This document shows, in pieces, positions 33,306 to 42,103 of a stretch of DNA of 64,000 bases (within the stretch, counting starts at the first letter, position 1; every line of letters begins with the position of its first letter). A model generated the notes under the pieces. That model worked only from the letters and a program-made list of their open reading frames with translations, was not told where the DNA came from and did no database searches. The stretch is from Gudongella sp964575895. GTDB lineage: Bacteria > Bacillota > Clostridia > Tissierellales > Tissierellaceae. The stretch lies in NCBI GenBank assembly GCA_964575895.1, contig CAZNTE010000005.1, positions 42,520-106,519 of the forward strand. Reading direction: 5' to 3'. A program made the position numbers and the translations under genes.

Positions 33306-36300
33306 ATGGGTAAAGTTATGAAGACCATGGATGGTAATACAGCCGCAGCATATATATCTTATGCATTCACTGACGTAGCTGCGATATATCCAATTACACC
33401 ATCATCAAACATGGCAGAGTCTGTAGACGAATGGTCTGCACATGGTAAGAAAAATATATTTGGGCAGAAGGTTTTAGTTACAGAGTTACAATCTGAAGCT
33501 GGAGCTGCTGGAGCAGTTCACGGATCACTTCAGGCAGGAGCATTAACTACTACATATACAGCTTCACAAGGACTATTACTAATGGTTCCAAATATGTACA
33601 AAATGGCAGGGGAATTATTACCTGCAGTATTTCACGTATCAGCTAGAGCTTTAGCATCACACGCCTTAAGCATCTTTGGTGATCACCAAGATGTTATGGC
33701 AGCTAGACAGACTGGTTTTGCAATGCTAGCTTCAGGATCAGTTCAAGAAGTAATGGACTTAGCAGGGATTGCACATCTTGCAGCAATTAAAGGAAGAGTT
33801 CCTTTCTTACATTTCTTTGACGGATTCAGAACAAGTCATGAAGTACAAAAAATCGAGGTAATGGAGTATGAAGACCTTGAAAAATTATTAGACTACAATG
33901 CTTTGAATGAATTTAGACAAAGAGCTCTAAATCCTATGAAGCCTGTGACAAGAGGAACAGCTCAAAACCCAGATATATATTTCCAAGCTGTAGAAGCTTC
34001 AAATCCATTCTATACAGGAATTCCTGATCTAGTTAATGACTATATGATAGAGATTAACAAAATAACTGGAAGAGAGTACAAGCCTTTTAACTATTATGGA
34101 CATCCAGAGGCAGAAAATATAATCATCGCTATGGGATCTGTAACTGAAACTGCAGAAGAGACTATAGATTACTTAATGGAAAAAGGACAAAAAGTTGGTA
34201 TAGTTAAGGTTCACCTATACAGACCTTTCTCAGCAAAATATTTCTTTGATGTACTACCAAAAACTGTTAAGAAAATTGCAGTTTTGGATAGAACAAAAGA
34301 AAAGGGAGCTCTAGGAGAGCCACTTTATGTTGATGTTAGAAGCTTATTCTATGGGAAAGAAAATCAACCACTAATAGTAGGTGGAAGATACGGTCTTGGA
34401 TCAAAGGATACTACTCCATCACAAATATTAGCAGTATACAATAATCTTAAGGCTGATCAGCCAAAAGATGACTTTACTATAGGTATTGTTGACGATGTTA
34501 CTCATAAGTCACTTGAGCTTAAAGAAGTTATTCAAACAGAGCCTAAGGGAACTATTAAGTGTAAGTTCTGGGGATTTGGATCAGATGGAACAGTTGGAGC
34601 AAATAAGAGTGCTATAAAAATTATTGGTGATGACACTGATATGTACGCACAAGGATACTTTGCTTATGACAGCAAGAAATCTGGTGGAGTTACAATTTCT
34701 CACTTAAGATTTGGACATTCACCGATCAAATCAACTTACCTTATTTCAGATGCTGACTTTATTTCTTGCTCAAAACAATCATATGTTTATAGTTATGATT
34801 TATTAAGAGGATTAAAAAAAGGCGGTACATTCCTACTTAACTGTATCTGGGATGAAAGTGAATTAGATGCAAATCTTCCAGCATCTATGAAGAAATACAT
34901 TGCTGATAATGATATTAAATTCTACACAATAAACGCAACTAAGATAGCGGTTGATATTGGTCTTGGTGGAAGAATAAACATGATTATGCAGTCAGCCTTC
35001 TTCAAACTATCAGAAGTTCTTCCTATTGAAGAAGCGGTTGACCACCTTAAGAAATCAGTAGTTCATGATTATGGTAAAAAAGGTGAGAAGATTGTTAAGA
35101 TGAACTACGATGCTATCGATAGCGGTATTGGAGCATTGGTTAAGATAGAAGTACCTGCTTCTTGGAAGAATGCAACAGAAGAGAAAGCAGAAGAGAAAAG
35201 AGTACCAAGCTTTATAAATGATGTTGTTGTTCCAATGAACAGACAAGAAGGAGATGACCTTCCTGTATCAACTTTTGTAGGTAGAGAAGATGGAACATTC
35301 CCAATGGGAACTTCAGAATATGAAAAGAGATCAATTGCAGTAGATGTGCCACATTGGATCAAGGAAAACTGTATTCAGTGTAATCAGTGTTCTTATGTTT
35401 GTCCACATGCTGTAATAAGACCATTCTTGGTTACTGAAGAAGAAAAAGAAATGGCACCAGATACTTTTGAAACCTTAAAACCAATTGGTAAAGGATTTGA
35501 TGGATTAGAATACAGAATTCAAGTTTCTCCAGCAGACTGTACAGGTTGTGGAAACTGTGCTGATGTTTGTCCTGCTAAGGAAAAAGCATTGGTAATGACT
35601 CCTTTTGAAGAAGAGTTTGAAGTTCATTCTAAGAACTGGGACTTCGCAGTTACTGTTAAAAACAGAGGAGAATTATTCGATACTAATACATTGAAGAATA
35701 CGCAATTCCAGCAACCATTGTTACAGTTCTCAGGAGCATGTGCTGGTTGTGGAGAGACTCCTTATGCTAAGTTAGTAACTCAGCTATTTGGAGATAGAAT
35801 GATGATAGCTAATGCAACTGGTTGTTCTTCAATTTGGGGAGCGAGTGCACCTGCAACACCATATTGTACAAATCAAGAAGGTCATGGACCATCATGGGCA
35901 AACTCATTATTTGAGGACAATGCAGAGTATGGTTATGGTATGGCAGTAGCATCAAGAAAGATTAGAGAAAAAGTTAAATTAGCAATGGAAGAATTCCTAG
36001 AGCTTGGATTAGAGTCTGATCTTAATGAAGGATTCAAAGCATGGTTGGAAGGTATGAACGATGCTAGAGATTCTAAGGCTGCAGCAGGAATGATAATTCC
36101 AAAATTAGATACAGATCTTGGCAATGAAAAAGCCAATAGTCTAGTTAAATTAATTGGTGAGTTAAAAGACCACCTATACAAGAGATCAGTTTGGATCTTC
36201 GGTGGAGACGGATGGGCATATGACATCGGATTCGGTGGACTAGACCACGCTCTTGCTTCAGGAGAAGACATCAATGTTTTAGTGTTTGATACAGAAGTTT

Positions 36301-36830
36301 ACTCAAATACTGGTGGACAATCATCTAAAGCAACTCCAACTGCTGCTGTAGCTAAGTTTGCTGCATCAGGTAAAAAGATTAGAAAGAAAGATCTTGGTAT
36401 GATAGCTGCTACTTACGGTTATGTATATGTGGCTCAAGTTGCCATGGGAGCTAACATGAACCAAACACTTAAGGCAATTAAGGAAGCAGAAAGCTATGAA
36501 GGACCATCATTGGTAATAGCTTATGCTCCATGTATAAACCATGGAATCAAATCAGGTATGGGAACTACAATCAAGCAGGAAAAACTTGCTGTTGAAACAG
36601 GATACTGGCACCTATACAGATTTGACCCAAGACTTTCAGATGAAGGTAAGAATCCATTTATACTAGATTCTAAAGACCCAACTAGACCAGTAACTGACTT
36701 CCTTGATACAGAAGTTAGATATACATCACTTAAACTTTCCTTCCCAGAGGAAGCAGAGGTGCTTTACAAAGCAGCTGAAGTTTCTGCAAAGGCAAGATAC
36801 GAAGTTTATAAGAGAATGGCAAGAGATTAA
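33306..36830 (+). CDS. nifJ: Pyruvate:ferredoxin (flavodoxin) oxidoreductase
   Basis: About 1174 residues, single-chain PFOR. It oxidises pyruvate with CoA to acetyl-CoA and CO2, reducing ferredoxin, the central energy step of clostridial fermentation. Domains in order: pyrimidine-binding domain I with MDGNTAAAYISYAFTDVAAIYPITPSS, the CoA and gamma domains, two 4Fe-4S clusters (CIQCNQCSYVCP and CTGCGNCADVCP), and the ThDP-binding domain with a proximal-cluster CAGCGE and GDGWAYDIGFGGLDHAL...EVYSNTGGQSS. ATG 33306 was chosen because AAGGAGG lies nine bases upstream; the ORF runs 21 codons further back without a ribosome site. Single gene with its own promoter and terminator. Confidence 0.97.
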   Translation: MGKVMKTMDGNTAAAYISYAFTDVAAIYPITPSSNMAESVDEWSAHGKKNIFGQKVLVTELQSEAGAAGAVHGSLQAGALTTTYTASQGLLLMVPNMYKMAGELLPAVFHVSARALASHALSIFGDHQDVMAARQTGFAMLASGSVQEVMDLAGIAHLAAIKGRVPFLHFFDGFRTSHEVQKIEVMEYEDLEKLLDYNALNEFRQRALNPMKPVTRGTAQNPDIYFQAVEASNPFYTGIPDLVNDYMIEINKITGREYKPFNYYGHPEAENIIIAMGSVTETAEETIDYLMEKGQKVGIVKVHLYRPFSAKYFFDVLPKTVKKIAVLDRTKEKGALGEPLYVDVRSLFYGKENQPLIVGGRYGLGSKDTTPSQILAVYNNLKADQPKDDFTIGIVDDVTHKSLELKEVIQTEPKGTIKCKFWGFGSDGTVGANKSAIKIIGDDTDMYAQGYFAYDSKKSGGVTISHLRFGHSPIKSTYLISDADFISCSKQSYVYSYDLLRGLKKGGTFLLNCIWDESELDANLPASMKKYIADNDIKFYTINATKIAVDIGLGGRINMIMQSAFFKLSEVLPIEEAVDHLKKSVVHDYGKKGEKIVKMNYDAIDSGIGALVKIEVPASWKNATEEKAEEKRVPSFINDVVVPMNRQEGDDLPVSTFVGREDGTFPMGTSEYEKRSIAVDVPHWIKENCIQCNQCSYVCPHAVIRPFLVTEEEKEMAPDTFETLKPIGKGFDGLEYRIQVSPADCTGCGNCADVCPAKEKALVMTPFEEEFEVHSKNWDFAVTVKNRGELFDTNTLKNTQFQQPLLQFSGACAGCGETPYAKLVTQLFGDRMMIANATGCSSIWGASAPATPYCTNQEGHGPSWANSLFEDNAEYGYGMAVASRKIREKVKLAMEEFLELGLESDLNEGFKAWLEGMNDARDSKAAAGMIIPKLDTDLGNEKANSLVKLIGELKDHLYKRSVWIFGGDGWAYDIGFGGLDHALASGEDINVLVFDTEVYSNTGGQSSKATPTAAVAKFAASGKKIRKKDLGMIAATYGYVYVAQVAMGANMNQTLKAIKEAESYEGPSLVIAYAPCINHGIKSGMGTTIKQEKLAVETGYWHLYRFDPRLSDEGKNPFILDSKDPTRPVTDFLDTEVRYTSLKLSFPEEAEVLYKAAEVSAKARYEVYKRMARD

Positions 36831-36837
36831 TAAATTT

Positions 36838-36872
36838 AGAAGCTATCGTCCTTTTGGATGGTAGCTTCTTTT
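36838..36872 (+). terminator. Intrinsic terminator after nifJ
   Basis: AGAAGCTATCGTCC and GGATGGTAGCTTCT form a 14-bp stem with two G-T pairs and a TTTT loop, followed by TTTT. Confidence 0.85.
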
Positions 36873-36889
36873 ACTTAAGGGTAATAATT

Positions 36890-36898
36890 TGGTATAAT
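36890..36898 (+). promoter_or_regulatory. Extended -10 promoter of the murB operon
   Basis: TGGTATAAT, an extended -10 element, 37 bases before the murB ATG. It lies just after the nifJ terminator and would drive murB-PHP-rapZ-yvcK. Confidence 0.55.
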
Positions 36899-36935
36899 CA
36901 TCTAGTATAACTATATTAAGAATAGGAGCATATGG

Positions 36936-37838
36936 ATGGAGTATAGAGATTATTTTAGAAATGAAAAATTTAAAGATATTAGATATGATGAATTAATGAA
37001 AAAACATACATCTTTTAAGGTTGGTGGACCAGCAGATGTTCTTGTCATTGCAAAAAGTGAGGAAGAAATAATTAATGCAATAAAAATATGCAAGGATAAT
37101 AACCTCCCCTGCTTTGTAATGGGTAATGGATCTAATCTTTTGGTTACAGATAAGGGGATTAGAGGTGTTGTCATAAAGATAAATGAGGGCTTTGATAAGG
37201 TTGAAGTTGTAGAGGATACAATAAGAGCACAAGCAGGAGCCTTATTAACTGTTGTTAGCAAGGTTGCATTAAGAAGTTCCTTGGCGGGAATGGAATTTGC
37301 AAGTGGAATTCCAGGAACCATAGGGGGAGCTATCACCATGAATGCGGGAGCTTATGGCGGAGAGATGAAGGACATTGTTAGAAGTGTTAGGGTACTTAGC
37401 AGTGGTGGACAGATATTGGATCTTAACAATGATCAGATGGATTTCAGATATAGAAATAGCATAGTAAAGAGTGATGACCTAATTGTACTATCTGTGGACT
37501 TTAAACTTGCATATGGAGTGTTTGAAGAAATTGAGACTATCATAAATGACTTGACCTATCAAAGAACATCTAAACAACCCTTGGAACTTCCCAGTGGAGG
37601 AAGTACTTTTAAAAGACCTGAAGGGTATTTTGCAGGTAAACTAATTGATGACTCAGGGCTTAGAGGATTAAGGCATGGAGATGCGCAAGTGTCTGAGAAG
37701 CATTGTGGATTTGTTGTAAATAGGGGTAATGCTAGTTATAAAGAGGTAATGGAGTTAATAGAAATGATTCAAAAAACTGTAAGGGATAATTATGGAGTTC
37801 AACTGGAAATGGAGATTAAGCAAGTAGGTGAAAATTAA
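36936..37838 (+). CDS. murB: UDP-N-acetylenolpyruvoylglucosamine reductase
   Basis: 300 residues, type II MurB (no extra Tyr-loop insertion). The FAD domain carries FKVGGPADVLVIAKSEEEI, GNGSNLLVTDKGIRGVVIKI and GIPGTIGGAITMNAGAYGGEMKDIV. The catalytic serine is in LPSGGSTFKRPEGYFAGKLID, and the proton-donor Glu near the C-terminus is in VQLEMEIK. It reduces enolpyruvyl-UDP-GlcNAc to UDP-MurNAc with NADPH for peptidoglycan. Its stop overlaps the next ATG (TAATG), which starts the murB-PHP-rapZ-yvcK operon. Confidence 0.96.
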   Translation: MEYRDYFRNEKFKDIRYDELMKKHTSFKVGGPADVLVIAKSEEEIINAIKICKDNNLPCFVMGNGSNLLVTDKGIRGVVIKINEGFDKVEVVEDTIRAQAGALLTVVSKVALRSSLAGMEFASGIPGTIGGAITMNAGAYGGEMKDIVRSVRVLSSGGQILDLNNDQMDFRYRNSIVKSDDLIVLSVDFKLAYGVFEEIETIINDLTYQRTSKQPLELPSGGSTFKRPEGYFAGKLIDDSGLRGLRHGDAQVSEKHCGFVVNRGNASYKEVMELIEMIQKTVRDNYGVQLEMEIKQVGEN

Positions 37839-38611
37839 TGTATAAGCTTTTAGGTGACTATCATTCACATACAATATATAGCAGTGGATTCAAGAAGAGA
37901 GGAACCCATGCCAAGGGAACTATTCAGGAAAATGCGGAGGCTGCCTACCAGCTTGGTCTGGATACTCTTGTCATTAGTGAACACGGACCAGGACATTATT
38001 TATACGGAATAAGGGAGGAAAATCTACCCCTTATGAAGGAGGAAATAAAGAGACTAAACGAAGTCTATAACCCTAAAGGCCTAAGAATCCTGCTGGGAAT
38101 AGAAGCCAATATTATAGGTTTAGATGGGACTTTGGATATTTCTGAAGACTTTATTAGTCAATTAGATATCTTATTAATGGGATATCATTACGGAGCAACT
38201 CCCATTGGAATAAGAGATGCCTATAAATTGTATTGGACAACACAAATTTCAAAACTCTTTGATAGTAAAAGCGAGTATGCCATAGACATAATGACTGAAA
38301 CTTATTTAAAGAGCATGGATAAATATAAAATCCATATTATAACTCATCCTGGATCAAAGGCAAAGGTTCATATAGAAGAGGTTGCTAAGAAGGCTTTAAG
38401 TGTTGGAACATCCCTTGAAATAAGTTCAAAGCATGATGAATTATCCATTGAGAGCTTACAAAAAATAAATGACATACCTGTTGGCTTATATATAAATAGC
38501 GATGCCCATGAGCCAGCTAGAATTGGAGATGTTCAAAAGGGAATTAATAAAGCTATAAAATCAGGTATCGACATGAATAGAATTATTAACATAAAATTGG
38601 AGGTGGAGTAG
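37838..38611 (+). CDS. PHP-domain phosphoesterase-like protein
   Basis: 257 residues. The PHP motif set is visible: DYHSHTIYSSG (HxH), VISEHGPGHYLYG, GIEANIIG, a MGYHYG block and ITHPGSKA, with the final NSDAHEP. These residues coordinate a trinuclear metal site used by histidinol-phosphatase and related phosphoesterases. The substrate is unknown. The gene is locked between murB (one-base overlap) and rapZ (2 bases) in the conserved clostridial murB-rapZ-yvcK locus, so a role in wall-precursor or UDP-sugar control is plausible but inferred. HisK-type phosphatase is an alternative. Confidence 0.82.
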   Translation: MYKLLGDYHSHTIYSSGFKKRGTHAKGTIQENAEAAYQLGLDTLVISEHGPGHYLYGIREENLPLMKEEIKRLNEVYNPKGLRILLGIEANIIGLDGTLDISEDFISQLDILLMGYHYGATPIGIRDAYKLYWTTQISKLFDSKSEYAIDIMTETYLKSMDKYKIHIITHPGSKAKVHIEEVAKKALSVGTSLEISSKHDELSIESLQKINDIPVGLYINSDAHEPARIGDVQKGINKAIKSGIDMNRIINIKLEVE

Positions 38612-38613
38612 CT

Positions 38614-39462
38614 ATGGAGTTTGTAGTAATAACAGGGATGTCTGGAGCTGGAAAGTCTCAGGCTATGAATGTGATGGAAGATATGGGATACTACTGTATG
38701 GACAATTTACCACCTGCACTATTAACTAAGTTTGCTGAACTTACTTTTAAGTCGAATAATGAAATAAACAAGGTAGCAATAGTTGTCGACATAAGAGGTG
38801 GCCGTTTTTTTGAGAGTTTATTTACTAGCCTTGACGAACTAAAAGCTATGGGAATAGGTTATAAAATTCTGTTTCTAGATTCTTCAGATGATACCCTTAT
38901 AAAAAGATACAAGGAGTTGAGAAGACCCCATCCACTAAAACCAGATGGAAATTTAGTAGAGGGGATAAAGGAAGAAAGAGAAATGTTAAACCAGATTAAG
39001 GGCAGGTCCGACTATATAATAGATACAACAAAGTTCAATTTGGGCATGTTAAAGGAAGAAATGATGAAAATCTTTCTCCAAGGAGAAGAAAGCTCTAAGT
39101 TATCAATATCTGTCACATCATTTGGATTTAAGCATGGGGTACTACTAGATGGAGATCTAATATTTGATGTCAGATTTATTAACAATCCATACTATGTTCC
39201 TGAATTAAAGGAATTTACTGGATTAGAGAAAAATGTCAAGGACTATGTTTTTAGTTGGCCTCAAACACAAACTTTTATTTCCAAAGCCATGGATCTAATT
39301 GAATTTTTAATTCCTCATTATATAAGTGAAGGAAAGACCCAGTTGGTTATTGGTATTGGATGCACTGGTGGAAAACATAGATCAGTAGCCATAGCAGAAG
39401 AGATAGGAATACTTTTAAAAGGCAAGGACCATAGAGCAATAGTAACACATAGAGATTTATAG
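38614..39462 (+). CDS. rapZ: RapZ/YvcJ family nucleotide-binding protein
   Basis: 282 residues. N-terminal P-loop GMSGAGKSQAMNVMEDMGYYCMDNLPPAL, central DIRGGRFF...ILFLDSSDDTLIKRYKELRRPHPL, and the C-terminal domain with FGFKHG, DLIFDVRFINNPYYVPEL and IGIGCTGGKHRSVAIAEEI. In E. coli RapZ binds the sRNA GlmZ and senses GlcN6P. In Bacillus YvcJ is a GTPase linked to competence and phosphorylation of YvcK-pathway proteins. The rapZ-yvcK pair is the standard Firmicute order. Fully intact. Confidence 0.95.
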   Translation: MEFVVITGMSGAGKSQAMNVMEDMGYYCMDNLPPALLTKFAELTFKSNNEINKVAIVVDIRGGRFFESLFTSLDELKAMGIGYKILFLDSSDDTLIKRYKELRRPHPLKPDGNLVEGIKEEREMLNQIKGRSDYIIDTTKFNLGMLKEEMMKIFLQGEESSKLSISVTSFGFKHGVLLDGDLIFDVRFINNPYYVPELKEFTGLEKNVKDYVFSWPQTQTFISKAMDLIEFLIPHYISEGKTQLVIGIGCTGGKHRSVAIAEEIGILLKGKDHRAIVTHRDL

Positions 39463-39473
39463 GGGATAGCCAT

Positions 39474-40466
39474 ATGGAGAAGATAATTGATATGAACAAG
39501 AGAAACCCAAAAGTTGTTGTCATAGGTGGTGGTACAGGCCTTTCAGTTATGCTTAGAGGCTTGAAGGAGCAAACTGAAAACATTACTGCTATTGTAACAG
39601 TAGCAGATGATGGAGGAAGTAGTGGTAGATTAAGGGAAGATTTGGGGATGCTGCCACCTGGTGATATAAGAGCATGTCTCATAGCTCTTGCAAATACAGA
39701 ACCAACCATGGAGAAGTTGCTTCAATATAGATTTTCAGAAGGAGAGTTAAATGGGCAGAGCTTTGGGAACCTATTTATTGCTGCCATGAATGCTATCTAT
39801 GGAAGCTTTGAAAAAGCAATAAAGGAGACCAGTAATGTATTATCAATTACCGGAAAAGTGCTTCCTGTAACTTTAGACAATGTAAGATTAATTGCTGAAT
39901 TAGAAGATGGAAGCTTAGTTGAAGGAGAATCAAGGATACCAAAAGAAGCCAAGGATAGAAAGAGCAAAATAAGAAGAATATATATGAAACCAGAAATATC
40001 CTATCCTCTCCAAGAAGGAGTTAAGTCAATTCAAGAAGCGGACTTGATCGTGCTGGGGCCTGGAAGTTTGTATACATCAGTAATACCAAACTTATTAGTT
40101 AAGGATATGGTTGAGCATATATCCAAAGCCAAGGCAAAGGTTGTTTATATATGTAATGTCATGACCCAACCAGGTGAAACTGATGGATATGGAGTAGTTG
40201 ACCATGTAAGAGCAATACTTGATCACAGCAGGGAAGATTTTATCGACTATGTAATTTCAAATACTGAAATAGTTCCTGGGAATGTAAAACTAAAGTATTC
40301 AACCGATGGGGCATCCCCAGTATACGCCACTAGAAATGATGAGAAATTATTATATAAGATGGGCATACAATTAATTGAGGATAGTCTTGTGGACATTAAA
40401 CATGAATATATAAGACATGATTATACTCTTTTAAGCCAAATTTTAATGGATATAATAAATGGTTAG
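39474..40466 (+). CDS. yvcK: YvcK/GlmR gluconeogenesis factor
   Basis: 330 residues of the CofD-like family. It opens with the dinucleotide/UDP-sugar loop VVVIGGGTGLSVMLRGLKE and ITAIVTVADDGGSSGRLREDLGMLPPGDIRACLIALA, then LIVLGPGSLYTSVIPNLLV and YICNVMTQPGETDGYGVVDHV. In Bacillus this protein binds UDP-GlcNAc, stimulates GlmS and is needed for growth on gluconeogenic carbon. It closes the murB operon before a bidirectional terminator. Usually whiA follows directly; here a convergent M42 gene and a nudix gene intervene. Confidence 0.95.
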   Translation: MEKIIDMNKRNPKVVVIGGGTGLSVMLRGLKEQTENITAIVTVADDGGSSGRLREDLGMLPPGDIRACLIALANTEPTMEKLLQYRFSEGELNGQSFGNLFIAAMNAIYGSFEKAIKETSNVLSITGKVLPVTLDNVRLIAELEDGSLVEGESRIPKEAKDRKSKIRRIYMKPEISYPLQEGVKSIQEADLIVLGPGSLYTSVIPNLLVKDMVEHISKAKAKVVYICNVMTQPGETDGYGVVDHVRAILDHSREDFIDYVISNTEIVPGNVKLKYSTDGASPVYATRNDEKLLYKMGIQLIEDSLVDIKHEYIRHDYTLLSQILMDIING

Positions 40467-40473
40467 ACGATAA

Positions 40474-40497
40474 AATCCTCCCAAAATTGGGAGGATT
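40474..40497. terminator. Bidirectional terminator between yvcK and the M42 peptidase gene
   Basis: AATCCTCCCAA-AA-TTGGGAGGATT, an 11-bp perfect stem (effective loop 4-6 bases), lying between convergent genes. Confidence 0.8.
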
Positions 40498-40502
40498 CTA
40501 AG

Positions 40503-41543
40503 TTAGAAGCTTGTTATATATGCAATTCCAAGTTTTATAGTTTCAACCAGGGCATTTTTGTGGGTTCTTTCAAAGGAATGGGATGCATCTACTCCAGGAC
40601 CGATTAGACCAACCTTGAAATCGTATCCTGACCTTAATGCAGCTGAACCATCTGAACCATAATATGGATAGATATCCACCTTGTAGTTAATACCCTCGTC
40701 CTTACAAAGTTTGACTAACTTCTTCTTAACATCTAAATCATAAGGACCAGAACTATCTTTTGCGCATATGGTTACAGAGAATTCATCAGATGTTTGTCCT
40801 TCACCTGGTGCTGCCATATCAACAGCTATGAACTCAAAAGTATTCTGTGGTATGGAAGCTGAAGCACCATGACCAACTTCTTCATATGTGCTTATAAAAA
40901 AGTTAGTATTGTATCTTGGTTTTATATTATTTTCCATCAGGTATTTAGCTATGCCCACTAGGGATATAACACCTGCCTTATCGTCAAGATGTCTTGACTT
41001 AATATAGCCAGATTCAGTTACCTTAACTCTTGGGTCAAAGCTTATGTAGTCACCGACTTCAATCCCTAGTTTCAAGACATCTTCCTTAGAGGATACATTC
41101 TCATCTATTCTAACTTCCATATTGATTGTGTTTCTCTCCGTAGATTTTGTCTCTTCGCCATGAACATGGGAAGAAGCCTTGTTGATCATAACTGTTCCAG
41201 TATACTTATGTCCATCGTTAGTTTCTATTACAACATGCTCACCTTCTATTGTATTCATTACATAACCACCCAGCTGGGCTATCTTGAGACGACCATTACC
41301 CTTAACTTCCTTTACCATGGCACCTAGGGTATCTACATGGGCAGACAGAGTTATCGATCTTGAATCATCTGCTCCTGGAAGGGTAGCTATAAGGGCACCC
41401 TTAGTAGTAAGCGCTGTATCTATATTCAGTTCATGAAATAATTTCTGAATATATTCAACCGCTTGCCTAGAGTTACCAGTGGGACTTGGAATATTTAGAA
41501 GCTCTACTAAATCATTTGTTAGATCTTCAATTGGAATATACAT
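40503..41543 (-). CDS. M42 family metallo-aminopeptidase
   Basis: 346 residues. Metal ligands fit the M42 pattern: SAHVDTLGAMV (His and Asp), RHLDDKAGVISLVG (bridging Asp), STYEEVGHGAS (catalytic Glu and metal Glu), VAVDMAAPGEG-type block (Asp) and ASHSFERTHKNALVETIKL (His). M42 enzymes form large tetrahedral complexes that degrade peptides to amino acids; they are often misannotated as endoglucanases. Suits a peptide/amino-acid fermenter. It has its own promoter reading left and is divergent from the nudix-whiA operon. Confidence 0.9.
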   Translation of the reverse strand: MYIPIEDLTNDLVELLNIPSPTGNSRQAVEYIQKLFHELNIDTALTTKGALIATLPGADDSRSITLSAHVDTLGAMVKEVKGNGRLKIAQLGGYVMNTIEGEHVVIETNDGHKYTGTVMINKASSHVHGEETKSTERNTINMEVRIDENVSSKEDVLKLGIEVGDYISFDPRVKVTESGYIKSRHLDDKAGVISLVGIAKYLMENNIKPRYNTNFFISTYEEVGHGASASIPQNTFEFIAVDMAAPGEGQTSDEFSVTICAKDSSGPYDLDVKKKLVKLCKDEGINYKVDIYPYYGSDGSAALRSGYDFKVGLIGPGVDASHSFERTHKNALVETIKLGIAYITSF

Positions 41544-41571
41544 TTGAACCTCCTTAAACCTTTATAAGTCA

Positions 41572-41600
41572 ATTATACATCATAATATTGTCTAGTCCAA
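41572..41600 (-). promoter_or_regulatory. Minus-strand promoter of the M42 gene
   Basis: On the minus strand TTGGAC (41600-41595) and TATAAT (41577-41572) are 17 bases apart, 29 bases upstream of the M42 start. Confidence 0.65.
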
Positions 41601-41606
41601 TAATTG

Positions 41607-41620
41607 TGAAAATGTTTACA
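41607..41620 (+). promoter_or_regulatory. cre-like operator before the nudix-whiA-hpr operon
   Basis: TGAAAATGTTTACA resembles the CcpA site TGAAANCGNTTNCA, with one mismatch at the central CG. Its right end (TTTACA 41615-41620) could serve as the -35 of a promoter with TATAAT at 41640-41645 (spacing 19). The operon encodes HPr, itself the CcpA corepressor. Confidence 0.35.
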
Positions 41621-41687
41621 AAAAACAAGTGAAATAGTGTATAATAAAAATGATGTATTGTAAATAGGAGACAATGGGAGTGGTTAT

Positions 41688-42098
41688 ATGATCGAAGTAA
41701 GCTCCGGGGGTGTAGTGGTTTTTGGGAATGCAATTTTACTGCTGAGAAAGTATAACGGAGATTGGGTTTTACCAAAAGGAAGAATTGAGAAAGGTGAAAC
41801 CATTAAATCAGCAGCCCTTAGAGAAGTTCTAGAAGAATCAGGGGTTAAGGGTGAAGTTGTTGAGTATATAGGAGAAGTTAATTATAAATATAAGAATTTA
41901 AGGGAAGATGAGGTTGTATACAAGACAGTTCATTGGTACCTTATGAAGACCAGTTCTATGGATTGCATCCCCCAAAGGAAAGAGGGATTTGTTGATGCTA
42001 GATTTGTTCATATGGACAAAGCGAAGGATTTGGTTAGGTATTCTGACGAAAGAAAGGTCATTCTAAAGGGAATTGATCTACTTAATCAAACGAGGTGA
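41688..42098 (+). CDS. Nudix hydrolase
   Basis: 136 residues. The Nudix box is exact: GRIEKGETIKSAALREVLEESGV (G-x5-E-x7-REUxEExGU). N-terminal SSGGVVVFGNAILLLRKYNGDWVLPKG resembles the diadenosine-polyphosphate and MutT-like class that cleans up nucleoside diphosphate derivatives. Substrate unknown. It starts ATG 41688 after GGGAG and ends four bases past the start of the whiA reading frame, in the whiA-hpr-grdX operon. Confidence 0.88.
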   Translation: MIEVSSGGVVVFGNAILLLRKYNGDWVLPKGRIEKGETIKSAALREVLEESGVKGEVVEYIGEVNYKYKNLREDEVVYKTVHWYLMKTSSMDCIPQRKEGFVDARFVHMDKAKDLVRYSDERKVILKGIDLLNQTR

Positions 42099-42103
42099 TA
42101 TGG

